Below are positions 6,934-11,734 of a stretch of 11,734 nt of DNA, piece by piece. The notes under the pieces are model-generated. The model was not told the DNA's origin and searched no databases. It saw only the letters and a program-made list of their open reading frames with translations. The position numbers and the translations under genes were made by a program. Source of the stretch: Candidatus Zambryskibacteria bacterium CG_4_9_14_3_um_filter_40_16 (lineage in GTDB: Bacteria > Patescibacteriota > Minisyncoccia > Phycocordibacterales > Zambryskibacteraceae); the NCBI GenBank assembly GCA_002791475.1, contig PFXE01000002.1, positions 1 through 11,734 on the forward strand, read 5' to 3'. Positions within the stretch are counted from its first letter, which is position 1; every line of letters starts with the position of its first letter.

Positions 6934-7732
6934 ATCTCCAAGAATAATAAAAAAGCGCAGAAAAAAGAAGATATTTAAAATCCTTTTTTTCCTTATGGCG
7001 GCAATCGGTTTCGTATTTGCACCCTCTTTTGTCTCCAAAAATTCAAATTTGCAAATAAAGTCTATTGCGGTTAACGGCAACTCCGTTGTGCAAACGGAAG
7101 AAATTACGAATTTGGTTCTGAGAGAAATAACTGGAAATTTTTTACACTTATATTCAAAGTCAAATATATTTTTGTATCCCCAAAAAACAATAGAAAGAAA
7201 ATTATTAGAAAAATTCTCACGATTTAACAACGCAGAGGTGGAGATTACCGATTTTAACGACCTTAGCGTTTTTGTTACAGAGAGAGAGCCATTCGCACTA
7301 TGGTGTCAAAGCCAAGATGCTCTCGCCTGCTATTTTGTTGATGATGACGGGTATATTTTTGATAAAGCGCCGGATTTTTCTCCAAATGTTTATTTCACGT
7401 ATTTTGGTGAAATCCAATCTTCCGATAGTCCGGTGGGATCGTTTATGTTGAACCAAAATGAATTTTCAAACTCGGAAGCGGTGATTGAGGGACTAAAAGT
7501 TTTGGGTTTTAACCCTACCGGTTTAAAGTTTACAAAGAAAGACGGTACAGTCGTTCTTTCAAACAGTACGGATATCATTTTTCGCCTTTCAGATGACGCT
7601 TCACGCACTCTATCAAATTTTGAATCCGTAATAAATGACCCATCTCTTGATTTAAGAAACGGCAATACCCTTAAAGCGCGCTATTTTGACTTAAGATTTG
7701 GCAATAAAGTTTTTTACAAAAAAACGGAATAA
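6917..7732 (+). CDS. ftsQ: FtsQ-like cell-division protein with POTRA domain
   Basis: FtsQ is a single-pass inner-membrane protein that links early and late divisome proteins. The 271-residue product has a strongly basic N-terminus (RRKKKIFK, about 12-21), one membrane helix at about 20-40, and then a POTRA-like region at about 46-125 beginning QIKSIAVNGNSVVQTEEI and ending in VTEREPFALWC. An FtsQ beta domain follows, recognisable in CYFVDDDGYIFDKAP (138-152). Topology should be cytoplasmic N-terminus with the rest outside. Two cysteines, C130 and C138, flank the first part of the beta domain and could form a disulfide outside the membrane. Start choice: the ATG overlaps serS by 17 bases and follows a purine-rich site. 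It is not in the classical mur-fts cluster here. The family call rests on POTRA pattern and order, since FtsQ sequences diverge strongly. Confidence 0.8.
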   Translation: MRKNLRSPRIIKKRRKKKIFKILFFLMAAIGFVFAPSFVSKNSNLQIKSIAVNGNSVVQTEEITNLVLREITGNFLHLYSKSNIFLYPQKTIERKLLEKFSRFNNAEVEITDFNDLSVFVTEREPFALWCQSQDALACYFVDDDGYIFDKAPDFSPNVYFTYFGEIQSSDSPVGSFMLNQNEFSNSEAVIEGLKVLGFNPTGLKFTKKDGTVVLSNSTDIIFRLSDDASRTLSNFESVINDPSLDLRNGNTLKARYFDLRFGNKVFYKKTE

Positions 7733-7743
7733 TAGCATATAAT
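7713..7743 (+). promoter_or_regulatory. Promoter of the 7750 membrane-protein gene, predicted leaderless
   Basis: A perfect TATAAT (7738-7743) is preceded by TTTACA (7713-7718, five of six to the -35 consensus) with a 19-base spacer, slightly long. The TATAAT ends six bases before the ATG at 7750, so transcription should start at or beside the start codon. This is the best -10 box in the window. Confidence 0.55.
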
Positions 7744-7749
7744 AAAGAT

Positions 7750-8133
7750 ATGAAAGCCATTATCTTTCTACCGCAGTATTTTTACTGGCACTACAGTAAC
7801 GGTATCAAGGATCTGTTAAATAATCTTATAAATTTCCTGTCTTTAGTGTTTAGTTTTTTTTCAATCCCTATTCTTTTATCCACCATTTTTTCCCCGTGGC
7901 AGAGAATGGGGGAGCGTTATGCCAAAGGTTTTGACCTGTCTAAAACGGCCCAGACATTTGTGGTCAATACCATAATGAGGTTTGTCGGTTTTTTCATAAG
8001 ATTTTTCACCATATTCATTGGTTTGATTTCTTTTCTCTTTGCCTTCGTTTTGTCTGTCCTGGTCTTTGTGTCTTGGTTGTTAATGCCCATTGTTTTAATT
8101 TTTATCCTATCTTTAGGCATAACCAAACTCTGA
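7750..8133 (+). CDS. Small multi-pass membrane protein, hypothetical
   Basis: I do not recognise a named family. The 127-residue protein is very hydrophobic. A short N-terminal segment, PQYFYWHYSNGIKDLLNN (8-25), precedes a membrane helix at about 26-47. A cytoplasm-like polar loop follows, with FSPWQRMGERYAKGFDLS (47-64). Two further long hydrophobic stretches lie at about 74-97 and 98-123. Conserved-looking features are the WHY and FSPWQRMG motifs. The stop codon overlaps the start of the next gene as TGATG, which implies translational coupling to the membrane-anchored AAA+ protein. I therefore infer that the two act together, this protein perhaps as a membrane partner or platform. From memory, similar proteins sit before ClpC-like genes in other Parcubacteria, but this needs a neighbourhood search. 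Confidence 0.85.
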   Translation: MKAIIFLPQYFYWHYSNGIKDLLNNLINFLSLVFSFFSIPILLSTIFSPWQRMGERYAKGFDLSKTAQTFVVNTIMRFVGFFIRFFTIFIGLISFLFAFVLSVLVFVSWLLMPIVLIFILSLGITKL

Positions 8134-10508
8134 TGAGCTGGAATGAATTTACAAAAAAACTGTCTCTGTGGGCACCCGCCGTCACTATGGAGAATATTAT
8201 CTCTCATCAAACGAGGAAGATAATAAAAACCGTCCTTCTATTTTTAACTATCACCGGTTTTGTTTTGGCATCACAGATTTTGTTTGTTGGCAGTCAACGC
8301 CTTACTGGTCTTTTTTTTATTGTGTTGTTTTTCTATTTATTATTTCTATTTTCTGAAGCTTTTTTCTATTCCGTTTTCTTCAGAAAGGAAGATAGCTATT
8401 CTCGTTTCGGATATTTTTTGACTCTAATAATTTTCCAAACCCGCCGCACCGATTTAACCAAGGGATTTCTCAAGTCCGGCATTGGCCAAACAGTGATGGA
8501 CCGGCTTGGTATAGACGAAGAATCGGTTCAAGATTTTTTGAAAAGAAGAAAGTTTTTCTTGTCTGCACAATCACTAAAAATTGAAGAAAGTGAAAGTCTA
8601 TGGCGCTCATATCTATCCGCTATTTTTACTTACGACAAAGAGTTTCAATCTTTTCTTCTTCTGCACGAGGTGACGAAGGAAATTTTGTTACAAAGTTCTG
8701 ACTGGGTTCTTTCCTTAATTTATCGCTCAATAGACAGTGAAAGGTGGTGGTCTAAAAAGAAACTCCAGTCAATAGGCGGGATAGGCAGAGCGTGGTCATA
8801 CGGCAATGCCTATGTCCTTGAGCAGTTTTCTTCACCGCTTAGTGTGACATCCGATAGAGAGACGGGTCTCCATGAAACGGAAGCAATTTCTCTTGAGGTT
8901 ATTTTATCAAAAAGCGTGGAAGCCAATGCTTTAATCATAGGCGATGATGGGGTGGGGAAAATTGAAGTTGTTGAGACACTTTTTAAAAAAATCAACTCTG
9001 GCGAGTCGTCTCCCGAGCTTAGAGATAAAAAGTTCTTGGTTTTTGATAGCGGTGGATTTATTTCACAGATTACAGATAAAGAACAGTTTGAGTCTATTTT
9101 GGCGAAAATCTTTTTTCAAACTGCGGAAGCCGGCAACATTGTACTGGTAATTCCTGATTTTGACGGACTTGTTAATAGTGCGAATTTAATTGGTACAAAT
9201 TTGTCCGATATTATAGATTCTTATCTCTCCTCTTCCGCCATCCATATAGTGGCAATTTCAAACACAAGGTCTTTTCATACAATGCTTGAGCCCAACCAAT
9301 CTCTAATGCAAAGATTTGATAAACTTATGATTAAGGGGGGCACGGCAAAAGACATTACCGCTGTTTTGGAAAACAGTGTAATGCATATTGAGCATTCAGA
9401 GGGGGTTTTCTTTACTTATCAAGCAATAACAGAAACCGTCAAAGCAGCCGAAAGATATTTTATTGACCGACCGCTCTATGATGCGGCAACTGACCTTTTG
9501 ATTCAAGCCGTATCCAAAGCCAGGAGTCAGGACAGAGCACTTATTTTAAAAGAAGATGTTCTTTCTCTTATAAAAAGCCAAACAGGAATAGCTACCGGAG
9601 CCATTTCCATTGAAGAAAAAAACAAACTTGAAAACTTGGAAGAGCACTTGCATATGAGAATTGTCGGACAAGATGAGGCGGTTTCAGGGATTAGTAATGC
9701 TTTGAGGCGCGCACGCGCCGGTATCAGCAACCCCAACCGCCCCATCGGTTCTTTTCTATTTATTGGTCCGACGGGGGTGGGGAAGACAGAAACCACAAAA
9801 GCTCTCGGAGAAATTTTCTTTGGAGCAGAAAATAAAATTTTGCGTCTGGATATGTCGGAATACAACTCATCCGACGCTCTAAATCGCCTCATTGGCAGTA
9901 TAAGCAATCCGGATGGCGGAGTTTTGGGCTCAATGCTTAGGGAAAACCCATACGGAGTCTTGCTTTTAGATGAATTTGAGAAAACAGAAAACCGAGTTTT
10001 GGATTTGTTTCTTCAAATTCTTGACGAAGGAATTTTTTCCGACTCTCTTGGACGCAAAGTTAGCGCTCGCAATCTCATCATTATCGCGACTTCAAATGCA
10101 GGCAGTGATATCATTTTTGACATTATAAGCAGGAGAGAAAATCTTTCGGACAAAAAAGATTTTATAGTTGATGAGATTATTCGTCGCGGTATTTACAAAC
10201 CGGAACTCATCAACCGTTTTGACGGCGTAATTCTTTTCCACCCGCTTGAAGAAGAACATCTTAAGAAAATCGCTCGTCTTCAGTTGGAAGGACTTGCCTG
10301 GCGGCTTAAAGACAAAGGAATTATGTTTCAAATTTCGGAACCAATCATAAATTTTCTTGTAGAAAAAGGGACTGACCCAAAGTTTGGCGCCCGAGCATTG
10401 AAAAGAGCATTACAAGACTCTGTAGAGAAAGCGGTGGCGGAAAAGATTATTGATGGAAATATTCGCCCAGGTTCGGAACTGTCTTTAACCACAGAAGATT
10501 TAAAATAA
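8133..10508 (+). CDS. Membrane-anchored ClpC/ClpB-family AAA+ protein with degenerate first ATPase domain
   Basis: The start is taken at the ATG in the TGATG overlap with the gene upstream, giving 791 residues. An in-frame ATG at 8073 would add 20 residues and overlap that gene by 61 bases. Two membrane helices (about 29-52 and 57-82) precede a soluble body. About 113-232 is a Clp-N-like or linker region ending in GIGRAWSYG. The first AAA+ domain (about 255-480) is weak: Walker A is GDDGVGKI (270-277, Ile for Thr/Ser), and Walker B is VIPDFD in place of the usual hydrophobic-DE. The second is intact for catalysis: GPTGVGKT (545-552), LLLDEFEK (610-617), sensor-1 N655, arginine finger R695, sensor-2 R754. 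No M-domain coiled coil, no aromatic pore loops and no VGF-type ClpP loop were found. It is probably a cytoplasm-facing remodelling ATPase, and not an ordinary protease partner. Confidence 0.9.
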   Translation: MSWNEFTKKLSLWAPAVTMENIISHQTRKIIKTVLLFLTITGFVLASQILFVGSQRLTGLFFIVLFFYLLFLFSEAFFYSVFFRKEDSYSRFGYFLTLIIFQTRRTDLTKGFLKSGIGQTVMDRLGIDEESVQDFLKRRKFFLSAQSLKIEESESLWRSYLSAIFTYDKEFQSFLLLHEVTKEILLQSSDWVLSLIYRSIDSERWWSKKKLQSIGGIGRAWSYGNAYVLEQFSSPLSVTSDRETGLHETEAISLEVILSKSVEANALIIGDDGVGKIEVVETLFKKINSGESSPELRDKKFLVFDSGGFISQITDKEQFESILAKIFFQTAEAGNIVLVIPDFDGLVNSANLIGTNLSDIIDSYLSSSAIHIVAISNTRSFHTMLEPNQSLMQRFDKLMIKGGTAKDITAVLENSVMHIEHSEGVFFTYQAITETVKAAERYFIDRPLYDAATDLLIQAVSKARSQDRALILKEDVLSLIKSQTGIATGAISIEEKNKLENLEEHLHMRIVGQDEAVSGISNALRRARAGISNPNRPIGSFLFIGPTGVGKTETTKALGEIFFGAENKILRLDMSEYNSSDALNRLIGSISNPDGGVLGSMLRENPYGVLLLDEFEKTENRVLDLFLQILDEGIFSDSLGRKVSARNLIIIATSNAGSDIIFDIISRRENLSDKKDFIVDEIIRRGIYKPELINRFDGVILFHPLEEEHLKKIARLQLEGLAWRLKDKGIMFQISEPIINFLVEKGTDPKFGARALKRALQDSVEKAVAEKIIDGNIRPGSELSLTTEDLK

Positions 10509-10510
10509 GT

Positions 10511-10536
10511 TTGTGAGTCTGTTTATTTATTATACT
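10511..10536 (+). promoter_or_regulatory. Putative promoter of dusB
   Basis: TATACT (10531-10536) matches the -10 consensus at five positions and ends 11 bases before the GTG start. TTGTGA (10511-10516) resembles a -35 box, but the 14-base spacer is short. The predicted leader is only about five bases. No Shine-Dalgarno site is visible. Confidence 0.4.
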
Positions 10537-10547
10537 ATTGCGATATT

Positions 10548-11666
10548 GTGAATTTTTGGAAAAAGCTGAACAAGCCAATATTAGCTCTTGCTCCAATGGC
10601 GGATGTTACGGACCCCGCTTTTAGGTTTATTATTGCAAAGTATTCAAAGTATGAGGGATCGGATGTTGGTCAGTATGGCAACAAAAACACAAACAAATAT
10701 CAAAAGTTTACCCCCCACCCCCACTTGGAAGTTAAACTTCCAAGTGGGGGTCTGGGTATTCCGACCGGAGGGCCGGATGTGATGTGGACAGAATTCATAT
10801 CGGCTGACGGTCTGGCGCTTGCGCCAGAAAAGGGAAGAAAAAAACTACTCAAAGATTTGGAGTTTACGGAAATAGAAAGGCCGATAGTAGCGCAATTTTT
10901 CACTTCCAAACCGAAAATGATGGAGAAAGCCGGGAGACTTGCTTATGAGCTCGGTTTTGATGGTGTGGATATAAATATGGGTTGCCCCGACAAAAGTATA
11001 GAAAAGCAAGGTTCGGGAGCCGCTCTTATAAAAAATCCCGCTCTTGCCCGAGAACTTATTTCTGCTGCTAAATCGGGAGCAAAGGGTCTGCCCGTATCTG
11101 TGAAAACTCGCATCGGATACGGGAAGAATGAAATGGAAGAATGGATACCGGAGCTTATAAAAGAAAACCCTGCGGCGATCATTGTTCACGCTCGCACAAG
11201 GAAAGAAATGTCAAAGACTCCGGCTCGATGGGAAAGTATAAAAACAGCGGTAAGGATTCGCAATGAATTAAAAAGCGAAACACTAATACTTGGTAACGGA
11301 GATGTCTTAAGTATTGAAGATGCTTATTCAAAAATAAAAGATTCGGGATGCGACGGAGCAATGCTCGGTCGCGCGATATTCGGCAATCCATTTTTATTTC
11401 GTAATAAAAATGTCTTGAGTAAGATCGAAGGGCCGTATATTCCCACTGTAAAAGAAAAACTTTCTGTACTGGTTGAGCACACGACTCTATTTGAAAAAAT
11501 TTTGGGCGATATTAAAAATTTTTCAGTAATGAAAAAACATTACAAAGCGTATGTTTCCGGCTTTGAGGGGGCGGTAGGGTTACGAGCAAAATTAATGGAA
11601 ACCAACTCCGCTGGTGAGGTCAAAAAAATCGTTGAGGAATATTTACAAACTGTTGATAATTATTGA
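10548..11666 (+). CDS. dusB: tRNA-dihydrouridine synthase with a 38-codon in-frame insertion
   Basis: Dus enzymes reduce uridine to dihydrouridine in tRNA using FMN and NADPH. The barrel motifs are present: LALAPMADVTDPAFR (12-26), the DINMGCPDKS segment with catalytic C146, SVKTRIG (K186), HARTR (214-218), GNGDV (249-253) and DGAMLGRAIFGNPFLF (269-284). Translation starts at GTG; the next ATG (M17) would delete the first barrel strand. Between helix 1 (FRFIIAKYSK) and strand 2 (PDVMWTEFISADGL), where the family normally has a short turn, there are about 38 extra residues with a low-complexity look (NKNTNKYQKFTPHPH). They are coded by DNA containing a perfect long palindrome. The insertion point is on the face of the barrel opposite the active site, so activity may be kept. 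The exact Dus subfamily (DusB or another) is not certain. Confidence 0.93.
   Translation: MNFWKKLNKPILALAPMADVTDPAFRFIIAKYSKYEGSDVGQYGNKNTNKYQKFTPHPHLEVKLPSGGLGIPTGGPDVMWTEFISADGLALAPEKGRKKLLKDLEFTEIERPIVAQFFTSKPKMMEKAGRLAYELGFDGVDINMGCPDKSIEKQGSGAALIKNPALARELISAAKSGAKGLPVSVKTRIGYGKNEMEEWIPELIKENPAAIIVHARTRKEMSKTPARWESIKTAVRIRNELKSETLILGNGDVLSIEDAYSKIKDSGCDGAMLGRAIFGNPFLFRNKNVLSKIEGPYIPTVKEKLSVLVEHTTLFEKILGDIKNFSVMKKHYKAYVSGFEGAVGLRAKLMETNSAGEVKKIVEEYLQTVDNY
10653..10666. repeat. Imperfect direct repeat at the left edge of the dusB insertion
   Basis: The sequence gagggatcggatgt here corresponds to gagggccggatgt at 10768-10780, differing by one substitution and one indel-type change. In protein it gives EGSDV (36-40), matching GGPDV (74-78). 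It may be a target-site duplication or slippage footprint. Confidence 0.55.
10717..10751. repeat. Perfect palindrome with 16-bp arms inside dusB
   Basis: Arms acccccacttggaagt (10717-10732) and acttccaagtgggggt (10736-10751) are exact reverse complements around a three-base loop, TAA. It codes for part of PHLEVKLPSGGLG. A hairpin of this strength in the middle of a coding sequence is unusual. It has no T-tract and is in frame, so it is not a terminator. Confidence 0.97.
10768..10780. repeat. Imperfect direct repeat at the right edge of the dusB insertion
   Basis: The sequence gagggccggatgt is the partner of 10653-10666. This copy leads straight into the conserved DVMWTEFISADGL strand, so it is probably the original site. 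Confidence 0.55.
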
Positions 11667-11691
11667 TTTATTTTCTTTTCTGTCGTAGTAT

Positions 11692-11734
11692 ATGAAAAGA
11701 AGTACTTGTACAGTAAGTAAGTTTGGCGGTCCGC
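11692..11734 (+). CDS. Possible 5' end of a further gene, cut by the window edge
   Basis: After the dusB stop the frame from ATG at 11692 stays open for 14 codons to the end of the window, reading MKRSTCTVSKFGGP. A TAGTAT sequence lies directly before it. It is too short to identify. The VSKFGG portion is loosely like the start of aspartate kinases, but the following proline does not fit, so no name is given. Confidence 0.25.
   Translation, partial: MKRSTCTVSKFGGP

Larger units (their letters stand above)
10667..10780 (+). mobile_element. Candidate in-frame palindromic insertion element in dusB
   Basis: This 114-base segment (38 codons) is the length gained between the two imperfect direct repeats; the window can be slid within the repeats. 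Removing it leaves a reading frame in which helix 1 joins directly to DVMWTEF, as in ordinary Dus proteins. It holds a long perfect palindrome and an A-rich, C-rich left part. Insertion rather than ancestral sequence is inferred from family alignment by memory. Confidence 0.5.

Noticed and set aside
7389..7405. tgtttatttcacgtatt, a partial resemblance to the parS site sought because parB is present
   Set aside because: It shares only the central TTTCACGT half and is not palindromic. It also lies inside ftsQ. No convincing parS was found in the window.
8073..8132. Upstream ATG extending the ClpC-like protein by 20 residues
   Set aside because: It would overlap the membrane-protein gene by 61 bases. 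The ATG in the TGATG stop/start junction gives a normal coupled arrangement and places the first membrane helix near the N-terminus.
11686..11734. tRNA gene or terminator after dusB
   Set aside because: No cloverleaf, T-loop consensus or stem plus T-tract can be made from the 68 bases after the stop. The stretch is too short and cut by the window edge.

Overview
The window looks like a stretch of chromosome from a Candidate Phyla Radiation (Patescibacteria) bacterium, most likely of the Parcubacteria group. This is inferred from gene content and protein style, not from a marker gene. The DNA is AT-rich and densely coding. TGA is used as a normal stop, for example in dusB, which argues against the recoded Gracilibacteria/Absconditabacteria. 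Several proteins are shortened relative to their families. A small multi-pass membrane protein is followed by a membrane-anchored ClpC-like ATPase, a pairing I recall from Parcubacteria but could not check here.

Layout. A parB gene cut by the left edge (1-699, +) converges on a leftward block of three genes: rel (705-2213), topA (2443-4608) and dprA (4700-5560). A short divergent promoter region (5561-5634) separates these from a rightward block: serS (5635-6933), ftsQ (6917-7732), a small membrane protein (7750-8133), a membrane-anchored degenerate ClpC-like AAA+ protein (8133-10508) and a tRNA-dihydrouridine synthase gene (10548-11666). The start of one more gene may lie at the right edge. 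No RNA genes, CRISPR arrays, insertion sequences or transposases were seen. No gene-free stretch exceeds 300 bases. The longest is the 229-base rel-topA gap, and it is the most unusual non-coding part.

The genes are mostly housekeeping: chromosome partition (ParB), DNA topology (TopA), (p)ppGpp alarmone control (Rel), DNA uptake and recombination (DprA), translation (SerRS and Dus) and division (FtsQ). The membrane protein and the AAA+ protein are joined by a TGATG stop/start overlap and probably form one functional unit.

The points that most deserve a second look are these. (1) dusB carries an in-frame insertion of 38 codons containing a perfect 16-bp-arm palindrome and bounded by imperfect direct repeats, reminiscent of the palindromic elements that insert into Rickettsia genes. 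(2) A 58-bp perfect direct repeat of the topA 3' end flanks a 144-bp palindrome-rich segment in the topA-rel gap. (3) The ClpC-like protein appears to lack both substrate-gripping pore loops, the M domain and the ClpP-docking loop, and its first ATPase site is degraded. (4) Several genes have a -10-like hexamer only 6-11 bases before the start codon, which suggests leaderless mRNAs.
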